A stretch of 7,928 nt of DNA from positions 1-7,928 of the forward strand of contig DBMH01000028.1 in NCBI GenBank assembly GCA_002297645.1. The letters are read 5' to 3'. Shown here piece after piece: positions 1-6,253 of this stretch (positions are counted from its first letter, which is position 1; each line of letters starts with the position of its first letter). The notes beneath the pieces were generated by a model that had not been told where the DNA came from, ran no database searches, and saw nothing but the letters and a program-made list of their open reading frames with translations. This DNA is from Rhodanobacteraceae bacterium UBA703. Lineage in GTDB: Bacteria > Pseudomonadota > Gammaproteobacteria > Xanthomonadales > Rhodanobacteraceae. The translations under genes and the position numbers were made by a program.

Positions 1-239
1 GCGCGCTGCTGCTCGACGAACCGCTGACCGGCCTGCACGCGGAGGCGCGCGTGCAAGTGCTGGATCACCTGCAACGACTGAAACGCGAGCTGCGCGTATT
101 CACGCTGCTCGTCACGCATCACGCCGACGAGGTCGCCGCCCTCGCCGACGAGGTCGTGCGGTTGTCCGGCGGCCGCATCGTGCGGCAGGTGCCGATCGCC
201 GAATTCGTCGCCCGCCGCGCCGCGTTTGCCGGCATGTGA
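1..239 (+). CDS. ABC transporter ATP-binding protein, C-terminal part (possibly molybdate type, ModC-like)
   Basis: This is the 3' end of a gene that begins before the window; the reading frame starts at base 3. The visible 78 residues hold the second half of an ABC nucleotide-binding domain. Walker B with the catalytic glutamate is LLLDEP at the very start, followed by the D-loop region (LTGLHAEAR). The H-loop histidine is in LLVTHHADEV, followed by ALADEVVRLSGGRIV. The protein would energise a membrane permease on the cytoplasmic side. The spacing and wording (DEPL..L.AEAR, VTH..DEV..LADEVV) recall ModC-type importers, but Walker A and the signature motif are outside the window, so the substrate is a guess. 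The chain stops about 20 residues after the GGRIV strand, so the TOBE/MOP domain found in classical ModC is absent. ABC ATPase identity is near certain; the molybdate assignment is weak. Confidence 0.9.
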   Translation, partial: ALLLDEPLTGLHAEARVQVLDHLQRLKRELRVFTLLVTHHADEVAALADEVVRLSGGRIVRQVPIAEFVARRAAFAGM

Positions 240-251
240 TCCGCGGAACAT

Positions 252-265
252 CCGGACGGGTCCGG
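252..265 (+). terminator. Small hairpin after the ABC gene
   Basis: CCGGA (252-256), loop CGGG, TCCGG (261-265) forms a perfect 5-bp GC-rich stem, extendable by one T-G pair. It lies 12 bases after the ABC stop codon. No T-run follows, so it is at best a weak or Rho-assisted terminator. In DNA this GC-rich it could also be chance. Confidence 0.25.
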
Positions 266-340
266 GAACCGTAGCCGCCCCGCGTCCCGGCGTTGCGGAT
301 GAGCGCGATAAGGGCGCGCCGCCACGGCGGCCAGGACGAC

Positions 341-356
341 TCGAATGCGGATTCGA
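341..356. repeat. 16-bp interrupted palindrome TCGAAT-N4-ATTCGA
   Basis: The arms TCGAAT (341-346) and ATTCGA (351-356) are perfect inverted copies separated by GCGG. The site is in the gap upstream of the lipoprotein operon, about 130 bases before the putative -10 element. The symmetry and size suit a dimeric repressor or activator site, but no known consensus is recognised and no second copy was seen in the window. Confidence 0.3.
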
Positions 357-460
357 AGATCGTGTCCCGCTGGTGGACGCGGCACCTTCTTCCGGCACTG
401 GCGTCGCGCCGCCCGCCCGGCCCGTCTCCGCGCGATGCACCGCGCCGTACCCGCGGGCGC

Positions 461-489
461 TTCACCGCGCCGCCTGCTTTGGATAGGCT
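461..489 (+). promoter_or_regulatory. Putative promoter of the lipoprotein/acyl-CoA dehydrogenase operon
   Basis: TTCACC (461-466) and TAGGCT (484-489) are separated by 17 bases. They resemble a sigma-70 -35/-10 pair with a weak -10 of the TAnnnT form. The predicted transcript start (about 495) lies just before the 14-bp palindrome at 502-515 and about 28 bases before the start codon at 524. The correct spacing and fitting position support it; the modest match to consensus keeps confidence low. Confidence 0.35.
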
Positions 490-501
490 AGGGGTTCCGG
501 C

Positions 502-515
502 CAAACGATCGTTTG
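502..515. promoter_or_regulatory. Perfect 14-bp palindrome, PsrA-like operator
   Basis: CAAACGATCGTTTG is identical to its own reverse complement over all 14 bases. It lies directly downstream of the putative -10 (484-489) and touches the ribosome binding site GAGG (515-518) of the gene starting at 524. Bound protein there would block initiation or early elongation. The sequence fits the consensus known for PsrA of Pseudomonas (G/C-AAAC-N2-4-GTTT-G/C), a TetR-family repressor released by long-chain fatty acids or acyl-CoAs. The second gene of the downstream operon is an acyl-CoA dehydrogenase, which agrees with that role. The palindrome is observed directly; the identity of the binding protein is inferred. 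Confidence 0.6.
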
Positions 516-523
516 AGGTGCTC

Positions 524-964
524 ATGAAGCTGTCCGCCCCGCTCGTCGCACTCGCCTTCGGAGCCCTGCTGACGGCCTGCGCCAGCGGCCCCGCCAAGCG
601 CGTGCATCCCCCGACGGCGAGCATCCAGCAGCTCAGCGTGCGGCCCGACGGCTCGTGGCAACTCGACGTGCGCATCCAGAACTTCAGCACGCTGCCGATG
701 CACTACAGCGGACTGAAAGCCACGCTGGACGTCGCCGGCACCGAGGTCGGCGAGGTCGATTTCAACCCGAACGTCGACATCATCGCCAACGGTGCCGAAG
801 TCGTTCCGCTGACGCTGAAGGCTTCCGCGAAACTGCCGACCAGCGGCGACTTCGCGTATACGCTCAAGGGCCACATCGAGACCAGCGAACCGAAGGGAAG
901 CTTCCCGTTCGAGCGCTCGAGCCGCCTCTCGCCGGTGCCGGGCATCGCCGACACCTACCGCTGA
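524..964 (+). CDS. LEA type 2 (WHy-domain) family lipoprotein
   Basis: A 146-residue small lipoprotein. The N-terminus has a charged start (MK), a hydrophobic stretch and lipobox LTAC with the lipidated cysteine at residue 19, so it is exported and anchored to a membrane. No Asp follows the Cys (it is C-A-S), which under the usual Lol rule favours the outer membrane. Residues from about 28 to 130 form an all-beta domain with the LEA-2/WHy look: LDVRIQNFSTLPMHYSGLKATL, then a G.EVGEVDF strand, then alternating strands ending in FPFERSS. The in-frame start at 293 is rejected because only the start at 524 yields a signal peptide. It is preceded by GAGG (515-518), 5 bases away. It is the first gene of a probable operon with the acyl-CoA dehydrogenase (57-base gap). 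The role is unknown; WHy domains are associated with desiccation and stress proteins, and bacterial members are mostly uncharacterised. Confidence 0.85.
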   Translation: MKLSAPLVALAFGALLTACASGPAKRVHPPTASIQQLSVRPDGSWQLDVRIQNFSTLPMHYSGLKATLDVAGTEVGEVDFNPNVDIIANGAEVVPLTLKASAKLPTSGDFAYTLKGHIETSEPKGSFPFERSSRLSPVPGIADTYR

Positions 965-1021
965 TCCTGTACTTCCGCGACCACTTCGCGGGAACCGCCC
1001 CCTGTCGTCCGGAGCGTTGCC

Positions 1022-2812
1022 ATGAGCCGCTACACCGCCCCCCTCGCCGACCTGCGCTTCGCGCTGTACGACGTGCTCGACGTCGAAGCCACGTACGCCC
1101 GCCTTCCCGGCTGTGCCGCCGCCACGCGCGACGTCATCGACGCCGTGCTCGAGGAAGGCGCGAAATTCACCGAACAGGTGCTGGCTCCGCTCAACGCGAG
1201 CGGCGACCAGGAGGGCTGCCGCTTCGATCCGGCCACGCACGAGGTGCGCACGCCGAAAGGCTTCAAGGAAGCGTTCGGCCAATACGTCGAAGCCGGCTGG
1301 ATCGGCCTCACCGCCGACGAAAAGTTCGGCGGGCAGGGCCTGCCCGAAACGCTCGGTGCCGCGCTGAAGGAGATGATCGACGCGGCCAACCTGTCCTGGG
1401 GCAACTACCCGATGCTCTCGCACGGCGCGGCGTCCGCGCTCGAGCACCACGGCGAGGACTGGCAGCGTGAGGTGTTCCTCAAGCCGCTCGTCGAAGGCCG
1501 CTGGACCGGCACGATGTGCCTGACCGAGCCGCATTGCGGCACCGACCTCGGCCTGCTCAAGACACGCGCCGAACCGAACGCCGACGGCAGCTACCGCATC
1601 AGCGGCACGAAGATCTTCATCACGGCCGGCGAACACGACTTCGTCGACAACATCCTTCACCTCGTGCTCGCGCGCCTGCCGGACGCGCCGGCGGGCGTGA
1701 AGGGCATCTCGCTGTTCCTGGTGCCGAAGTTCAAGGTCGGCCGGGACGGTCGCATCGGCGAGCGCAACGCCGCGCTCTGCGGCTCGATCGAACACAAGAT
1801 GGGCATCCACGGCTCGGTCACCTGCGTGATGAACTTCGACGGCGCCGAGGGCTGGCTGGTCGGCCAGCCGAACAAGGGACTCGCGGCGATGTTCACGATG
1901 ATGAACACCGCCCGCCTCGCCGTCGGCCTGCAGGGACTCGGCCTCACCGAGCGCGCCTACCAGAACGCACTCGCGTATGCGCGGGAGAGGCTGCAGATGC
2001 GCGCCCTGTCCGGCGCGAAGTTCCCGGACAAGCCGGCCGACCCCCTGATCGTCCATCCCGACGTGCGTCGCATGCTGCTCACGCAGAAGGCGTTCGCCGA
2101 GGGCGGCCGCCTGCTCGGGCTGTACGCCTACGTGCAGGAAGACATCCGCAAGCATTCGACCGATGCCGCCGAACGCGAGCGCGCCGAGGCGCTGGTGTCG
2201 TTCCTGACGCCGATCGTGAAAGGCCTGCTGACCGAGGCCGGCATCGAATGCACCTACGACGCGCTGCAGGTCTTCGGCGGCCACGGCTTCATCGTCGAGA
2301 ACGGCATGGAGCAGTACGCGCGCGATGCGCGCATCACGACGCTGTACGAGGGCACCACGCAGATCCAGGCCAACGACCTGCTCGGCCGCAAGGTGCTGCA
2401 GCTCAAGGGCGTCGGGCTCAAACACTTCCTCGCCGAGATCGGCGCGTTCTGCACGAAGCACGCGGACGATGCCGCGCTCGCCGAATTCGTCGGGCCGCTG
2501 ATCAAGGCGACGAAGGACTGGAGCGACATCACGCTCGAACTCGCGCAGCGCGCCGGCGCGGATCCGGAGGAAATCGGCGCGGCGGCCTACGACTACCTGT
2601 TCTATTCCGGCTACGTCGCGCTGGCGTACTTCTGGGTACGCAGCGTGGCCGCGGCGGACGCGTCGACGCAGTCGCAGGACTTCCGCGACGCCAAGCGCCG
2701 TACCGCGCGCTTCTACTTCGCGCGGATCCTGCCGCGCATCCACGCGCACGCCGCGGCGATGAAGAGCGGCGCCTCGACGCTGCTCGACATCACGGACGCG
2801 CAGTTCGGCTGA
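1022..2812 (+). CDS. Acyl-CoA dehydrogenase, long DmdC/FadE-like family with extra C-terminal domain
   Basis: A 596-residue FAD enzyme oxidising an acyl-CoA to the trans-2-enoyl-CoA and passing electrons to ETF. Domains in order: short family-specific N-terminal segment (residues 2-33, YTAPLADLRFALYDVLD), helical N domain (about 38-155), beta middle domain opening with MCLTEPHCGTD (165-175) and SGTKIFITAGEHD, helical C domain to about 450, and an extra helical C-terminal domain (about 465-590). The catalytic base is probably Glu443 in YEGTTQIQ (442-449), in the same motif as Glu376 of medium-chain acyl-CoA dehydrogenase. The length matches the roughly 590-residue group that includes 3-methylmercaptopropionyl-CoA dehydrogenase (DmdC). 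Many members act on ordinary fatty acyl-CoAs, so the substrate is not fixed by sequence. The start is supported by GGAG at 1011-1014, 7 bases upstream. The next gene follows after 16 bases, indicating one transcript. The upstream palindrome at 502-515 suggests fatty-acid-responsive control. Confidence 0.95.
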   Translation: MSRYTAPLADLRFALYDVLDVEATYARLPGCAAATRDVIDAVLEEGAKFTEQVLAPLNASGDQEGCRFDPATHEVRTPKGFKEAFGQYVEAGWIGLTADEKFGGQGLPETLGAALKEMIDAANLSWGNYPMLSHGAASALEHHGEDWQREVFLKPLVEGRWTGTMCLTEPHCGTDLGLLKTRAEPNADGSYRISGTKIFITAGEHDFVDNILHLVLARLPDAPAGVKGISLFLVPKFKVGRDGRIGERNAALCGSIEHKMGIHGSVTCVMNFDGAEGWLVGQPNKGLAAMFTMMNTARLAVGLQGLGLTERAYQNALAYARERLQMRALSGAKFPDKPADPLIVHPDVRRMLLTQKAFAEGGRLLGLYAYVQEDIRKHSTDAAERERAEALVSFLTPIVKGLLTEAGIECTYDALQVFGGHGFIVENGMEQYARDARITTLYEGTTQIQANDLLGRKVLQLKGVGLKHFLAEIGAFCTKHADDAALAEFVGPLIKATKDWSDITLELAQRAGADPEEIGAAAYDYLFYSGYVALAYFWVRSVAAADASTQSQDFRDAKRRTARFYFARILPRIHAHAAAMKSGASTLLDITDAQFG

Positions 2813-2818
2813 TGCCGT

Positions 2819-2824
2819 GGAGGG
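2819..2824 (+). promoter_or_regulatory. Ribosome binding site deciding the GNAT start
   Basis: GGAGGG lies 4 bases before ATG 2829 and directly behind the acyl-CoA dehydrogenase stop (2810-2812). It favours the ATG over the in-frame GTG at 2817, which precedes it. Confidence 0.6.
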
Positions 2825-2828
2825 TGCG

Positions 2829-3308
2829 ATGGATCCCGTCCCCGCTCCCCGCGTCCGGCTCGCCCAGGCCGGCGACGACGACTTCATCCTCGGCCTGGCG
2901 GATCGCTTCGTCGAATGCGAACTGCCGCCGTGGCGGCGCCGCGGCGAGTGCGCATCGGGCCTGCGCGAGGACATCGCGCGCCACCTGCGCGAGCAGCCCG
3001 CCGGATCGCATGTCTTCGTCGCCGAGGACGAGGACGGTTCCCCAGCCGGCTTCCTGCACCTGCAGACCGTGCCGGATTCCTTCACCGACGCGAAGAACTG
3101 CCACATCTCCGACCTTGCGGTGGCGCCGCATTGCGAGGGCCGCGGCATCGGCGGCGCCTTGCTGCGCTTCGCCGAAGACTGGGCCAGGACGCACCACTGC
3201 CGCCACGTGACGCTGGCGGTCTTTCCGCGCAACGAGCGCGCGCTCGCGCTGTACCAGCGCCACGGCTTCGGTCTCGACCTGCTGCGCATGGCCAAGCGGT
3301 TGCGCTGA
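2829..3308 (+). CDS. GNAT family N-acetyltransferase
   Basis: A 159-residue single-domain GNAT protein expected to transfer acetyl from acetyl-CoA to an amine of an unknown small molecule or protein. The beta4 strand and acetyl-CoA pyrophosphate loop are at residues 94-112 (SDLAVAPHCEGRGIGGALL). The loop motif R/Q-x-x-G-x-G/A appears as EGRGIG (103-108), with Glu in the first position, a mild deviation. The late motif NERALALYQRHGF (135-147) supplies the usual Asn and Tyr of motif B. The ATG at 2829 is chosen because GGAGGG (2819-2824) stands 4 bases before it. An in-frame GTG at 2817 would place that ribosome binding site inside the gene. The 16-base gap from the acyl-CoA dehydrogenase stop implies co-transcription and perhaps translational coupling. 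The substrate cannot be inferred; the operon position only hints at a link to acyl-CoA metabolism. Confidence 0.9.
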   Translation: MDPVPAPRVRLAQAGDDDFILGLADRFVECELPPWRRRGECASGLREDIARHLREQPAGSHVFVAEDEDGSPAGFLHLQTVPDSFTDAKNCHISDLAVAPHCEGRGIGGALLRFAEDWARTHHCRHVTLAVFPRNERALALYQRHGFGLDLLRMAKRLR

Positions 3309-3443
3309 CCGTCCGCGGAAAGGCGCGTCGCCGGCTTCAGCCATCTCGTCCGTCGCGATTCGGTTGCGGCTGGTGGCGACGCAGCCGCACCTCGGCGCAC
3401 GGGACCACCGGCAGGCGCTTCCCCGGACGCCCGCGAAAGCCTG

Positions 3444-3474
3444 TTGCACGACGGTCAAGCTTTTGCTCTATGCT
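3444..3474 (+). promoter_or_regulatory. Putative promoter of the HNH gene
   Basis: TTGCAC (3444-3449) and TATGCT (3469-3474) form a -35/-10-like pair, with a longer than ideal spacer of 19 bases. The stretch between them is locally AT-richer (AGCTTTTGCTCTA), which stands out in this GC-rich sequence. It would give a leader of about 55 bases before the start at 3535. The 226-base gap after the GNAT gene supports a separate transcription unit. Confidence 0.4.
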
Positions 3475-3534
3475 GCCGAGCCAGGTATTCGTTCCATGGC
3501 TCAGCGGGCATCCGCTGTCCGTATCGGAGGCGCA

Positions 3535-4128
3535 ATGCTTGCTGAAGTCCGTACCCTGGGCGACATCCACGGCACACGCGTGCTGTCGCTGGATTCGACC
3601 GGCCGCATCCTCGACTGGATGAGCTGGCAGGACGCCGTCTGCCTGTACGTGCGCGGAGCCGTCGCGTGGACGCTCGGCGATCCCTGCCTGACGATCCGCG
3701 GCGGGCAGAACCGCCTGACCGGCGAACAGAGCCGCATCCAGCTGCATCCGATCGTCGCCAGCACGGGCCATGCACGCCCCTGCGCGATCGACCCCGCCCC
3801 TGCCCTGACCAACGCCGCGCTGTTCGCCCGCGACCGCATGCTCTGCCTCTATTGCGGCGGGCACTTCCATCGCGGCGACCTGACGCGCGACCACGTCGTG
3901 CCGGTGTCGAAGGGCGGGCGCGACATCTGGACCAACGTCGTCACCGCGTGCTGGTCGTGCAACGTGAAGAAGAGCAACCGCACGCCGCAGCAGGCCGGCA
4001 TGCCGCTGCTCGCGGTACCGTTCCGGCCGAGCTGGGTCGAGCACCTGATCCTGTCCAACCGCAACATCCTCGCCGACCAGATGGAATTCCTCGTCAGCCA
4101 TCTGCCGCGGGAGCGACGTCCGCAATAG
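3535..4128 (+). CDS. Stand-alone HNH endonuclease family protein
   Basis: A 197-residue protein with a zinc-stabilised HNH (beta-beta-alpha-metal) fold. The two zinc knuckles are Cys104/Cys107 (CLYC) and Cys139/Cys142 (CWSC). The catalytic motif lies between them: Asp119-His120 in TRDHVVP, then G127-G128 and Asn134 (WTNVV), then N143 and K145-K146 after the second knuckle. The N-terminal 100 residues form a beta-rich segment (VLSLDSTGRILDWMSWQDAV) typical of the chromosomal HNH family of Xanthomonadales and other proteobacteria. The predicted activity is metal-dependent DNA cleavage, but members of this solitary family mostly lack a known role. There is no methyltransferase, toxin or phage gene nearby to suggest restriction or packaging. 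The ATG at 3535 is chosen because GGAGG (3526-3530) lies 4 bases before it; in-frame upstream starts (ATG 3496, TTG 3364) lack this. Confidence 0.9.
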   Translation: MLAEVRTLGDIHGTRVLSLDSTGRILDWMSWQDAVCLYVRGAVAWTLGDPCLTIRGGQNRLTGEQSRIQLHPIVASTGHARPCAIDPAPALTNAALFARDRMLCLYCGGHFHRGDLTRDHVVPVSKGGRDIWTNVVTACWSCNVKKSNRTPQQAGMPLLAVPFRPSWVEHLILSNRNILADQMEFLVSHLPRERRPQ

Positions 4129-4183
4129 CCGAAGCCTTCCTCGTCCATGCGGCCGTCTCCCTGAGGCCTCGGTGGCTGCAGGG

Positions 4184-4212
4184 CTGCATGGCTCCCGTGC
4201 GCATCGTAGACT
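4184..4212 (+). promoter_or_regulatory. Putative promoter of the propeller lipoprotein gene
   Basis: TAGACT (4207-4212) fits a TAnnnT -10 element, and CTGCAT (4184-4189) is a weak -35 with a 17-base spacer. The predicted start (about 4219) leaves a leader of about 25 bases carrying a strong ribosome binding site (GGGAGGA, 4231-4237). A direct repeat GGCTGCA (4174-4180 and 4182-4188) overlaps the -35 and could be a regulator contact, though it is short. Confidence 0.35.
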
Positions 4213-4243
4213 CCTCAGGCATTTTCCGAGGGGAGGAATCCGA

Positions 4244-5941
4244 ATGAAGGCCGGCGCCGCGTATTCCACATTGCTTCGCCTGACGTTCGTTGCGGTATTT
4301 CTGTCGCTCGGCGCTTGTGCGACGGCTCCGTCCGCCGGGATCGGGAGCGGCGAAACGCTTCCCGAAGACGGCGGCCTCGTCGCCGTTCAAGTTGTAACCA
4401 ACTCGGAAAAGCTCTCGGATGCATTGCCGAACTGGAGCGAGGTTCTCGTCGTCGACCTAGATCGCACCAAACCCGACGGGAAACACCTGATGTATTCGCT
4501 GCCGGCGCTCAACAACGGCCTGTCTTCCACTCGCGTGTTCGTCGGCATCCTTCGGCCCGGCCGGTACCGCTTCGCCGGTTTGTACGCCTTCGCCCAAGTC
4601 GGCAATGCCTCGAGTTACCAGAGCGCCCGCGCTCCCGGAACCGTCGGCGCGTTCGAGATCGCAACCGATCAGATGACCAACCTGGGAACGGTGTTGTTCC
4701 AGCCCTTCCCAGGCGATCCGATGGCCAAGCCCATGGTGGGCTCGGATACGCACTTCGCCTACGCCATGTCGAGGCTGGACGACCGCGTATCGCTCGAGGA
4801 TTTCGTCGCCCACAGTTATCCCGCGCAGTACGCGCGGACCCGTGGGCACGCGACGCTCGGCTGGCTGCCTGATTCGCTGGGCCCGCTGCGCGAGCGGCTC
4901 GCGTCCGTGATCCGCTCACGCGCCGTGCTCACCGCCGCACATCGTGAACCGGCTGGTGGCGACATTTACTACACCGCTCGCCTGGGCACGGTCTACCGGC
5001 GCACCGAGGAGGGGAAGTGGACGTCGGCGCATCTGCCGACCCACTACGACCTCATCGCGTTCGCCCGCCTTCCGGATGGCTCGTTCATCACGGGCGGAGA
5101 ACGCGGCGCCATCTGGCGTGCACGCGATCTCGATGGCCAGTGGCATGGCGAGCAACTAGCCGACCGCGACGAGGTCGTGGTGTGGCTCGGCTCCATCGCA
5201 GGCCGACTCCTTGCCGTCGGAAGCACCGGCACCGCCTATCGCCTCTACGAAGCGGACGGATCCGCTCCGGGCAACTGGCGACGGATCGGTGACTATGGCG
5301 CGCGCGACGGCTACGACGAGTTGCGACGCGTCTTTGCGATCGAGCACCCACCTGCCCTGATCGCAGACTCCGGCGGGGTGACGCTGTTCGGCCACAAATC
5401 GCGCCATCGCTTCGATGCGGGTTCCGGTAGCTTCGCCACCGAACCCGGCAATGGCATGGTGGCCCTCGTGAATCAACCCAACGGCATCACGGTGGCCATG
5501 CCTCGCAGCGGATGGTCGGGCACCAAGCCACCACTCGTGAGCCGCGACGGAGGTTCGAACTGGGAGTCGTACCAGCGCCTGGGCCAGTTCCACGAGCCGC
5601 CCTATGTGTTCGAGGACGGAACGGAACTCGGCATCGACAATGATGCCTCCTTCGTGCTCATCGGCTGGCAAAGACGCGCGTCGATCGACGTGCTGGCTAG
5701 CGCGGACAAGGGTGCTTCGTCCACGACCATCGGACACCTGAGCTATGGCTGCGGGCGGCTCGAAAGCACCATCTCGACGGATGCGCGCCTCTTCGCGCGT
5801 TGCAACGACGGAACCCTGCTCATGAGCACCGACAGGGGCCGCACTTGGGCGCGCGATGCGGACCGCTCGCCGAAACGAGAGGAAATTCCACGCGAGTTCA
5901 TAGCCGACCCGGCACCCGGCGCCGCCACCGAAACGCGCTGA
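4244..5941 (+). CDS. Lipoprotein with C-terminal seven-bladed beta-propeller (BNR/Asp-box repeats)
   Basis: A 565-residue exported protein. The signal peptide ends in lipobox LGAC with the lipidated Cys at residue 25. Residues of about 40-200 form a beta-rich domain with a PG-R-Y turn (PGRYRF, residues 105-110). I do not recognise its family. From about residue 225 to 540 a degenerate repeat appears. Each blade ends in Trp, or an aromatic or Ser at the same place, at residues 259, 300, 345, 397, 440, 493 and 535, about 46 residues apart on average. Two blades carry clear Asp-boxes, SRDGGSNW (433-440) and STDRGRTW (528-535), and a third is degenerate (SADKGASS, 486-493). This is the pattern of sialidase/Ycf48-like propellers, but no sialidase active-site set was identified, so binding or scaffolding is more likely than catalysis. 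GGGAGGA lies 6 bases before the start. Codons such as gtt, gta, ttg, cta, aaa and gat are more frequent than in neighbouring genes, suggesting a younger or accessory gene. Confidence 0.85.
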   Translation: MKAGAAYSTLLRLTFVAVFLSLGACATAPSAGIGSGETLPEDGGLVAVQVVTNSEKLSDALPNWSEVLVVDLDRTKPDGKHLMYSLPALNNGLSSTRVFVGILRPGRYRFAGLYAFAQVGNASSYQSARAPGTVGAFEIATDQMTNLGTVLFQPFPGDPMAKPMVGSDTHFAYAMSRLDDRVSLEDFVAHSYPAQYARTRGHATLGWLPDSLGPLRERLASVIRSRAVLTAAHREPAGGDIYYTARLGTVYRRTEEGKWTSAHLPTHYDLIAFARLPDGSFITGGERGAIWRARDLDGQWHGEQLADRDEVVVWLGSIAGRLLAVGSTGTAYRLYEADGSAPGNWRRIGDYGARDGYDELRRVFAIEHPPALIADSGGVTLFGHKSRHRFDAGSGSFATEPGNGMVALVNQPNGITVAMPRSGWSGTKPPLVSRDGGSNWESYQRLGQFHEPPYVFEDGTELGIDNDASFVLIGWQRRASIDVLASADKGASSTTIGHLSYGCGRLESTISTDARLFARCNDGTLLMSTDRGRTWARDADRSPKREEIPREFIADPAPGAATETR

Positions 5942-5971
5942 CGGTCTCGCAAACACGCAGGTAATCGCCTC

Positions 5972-6000
5972 TCGACAGGCGGCACGGCTCGCCGCGTCGA
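5972..6000 (+). terminator. Hairpin 30 bases after the propeller lipoprotein stop
   Basis: TCGAC (5972-5976) pairs with GTCGA (5996-6000) and GCGGC (5979-5983) pairs with GCCGC (5991-5995). This gives 10 base pairs with a two-base bulge and a 7-base loop. The position just after the gene suggests a transcription end or 3'-protecting structure. No T-run follows, so a classical intrinsic terminator is not shown. Confidence 0.4.
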
Positions 6001-6023
6001 CCCGAAGATACCCACTCCACGAC

Positions 6024-6045
6024 GGCTCGCCCCAAGCGGCGAGTC
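6024..6045 (+). terminator. Second hairpin downstream of the propeller lipoprotein gene
   Basis: GGCTCGCC (6024-6031) pairs with GGCGAGTC (6038-6045) as an 8-bp stem with one G-T pair and a 6-base loop. It follows the first hairpin by 23 bases. Like the first, it lacks a T-run. Confidence 0.3.
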
Positions 6046-6253
6046 TGATAGCACAAGCATTGCGGCATCCCTGCGCGATCCGTCTTGCAGCTCGCTCGCG
6101 TCGCACCGTTGTTTCGAGACTCATCGCGCCCTCTCCAGCGCGACCACCCGCCCACGAGCACGGCCCTCCTCACGCGGCTGAAAATTCACCGCCGCTGCCC
6201 GCCGGGCGCGACGGTGTCACTTCCTGAACGACCGCCGCCAAAGCGCGCCTTCC

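Noticed and set aside
293..523. In-frame upstream extension of the LEA-type lipoprotein
   Set aside because: It would bury the signal peptide and lipobox 77 residues inside the protein, and it runs through the putative promoter and palindrome.
973..994. Hairpin between the lipoprotein and acyl-CoA dehydrogenase genes as a terminator
   Set aside because: The stem is only 5 bp plus 2 after a bulge, there is no T-run, and it sits inside a 57-base gap of a likely operon. It could affect processing but does not support termination.
1516..3210. Plus-strand open frame overlapping the acyl-CoA dehydrogenase and GNAT genes
   Set aside because: It is out of frame with both real genes and its Arg-rich translation has no domain. 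It is typical of an alternative frame in GC-rich DNA.
488..3400. Very long open frame on the minus strand (970 codons)
   Set aside because: It lies opposite three well-supported genes. Its translation is the Arg/Ala/Val/His-rich type produced by the antisense frame of high-GC genes, with no recognisable domain.
3364..3534. In-frame TTG and ATG starts upstream of the HNH gene
   Set aside because: They lack a ribosome binding site and pass through the putative promoter. ATG 3535 has GGAGG at ideal distance and gives the usual start of this family.
3535..4128. HNH protein as part of a restriction, anti-phage or homing element
   Set aside because: There is no methyltransferase, recombinase, terminase, intron or inteil-like boundary or immunity gene nearby. 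The neighbours are ordinary chromosomal genes.
5156..6124. Minus-strand open frame of 322 codons with a fair ribosome binding site near 6124
   Set aside because: Its first 61 codons lie in the gap, but the rest is antisense to the propeller lipoprotein gene. The translation shows no domain and looks non-coding. A decayed gene cannot be excluded.
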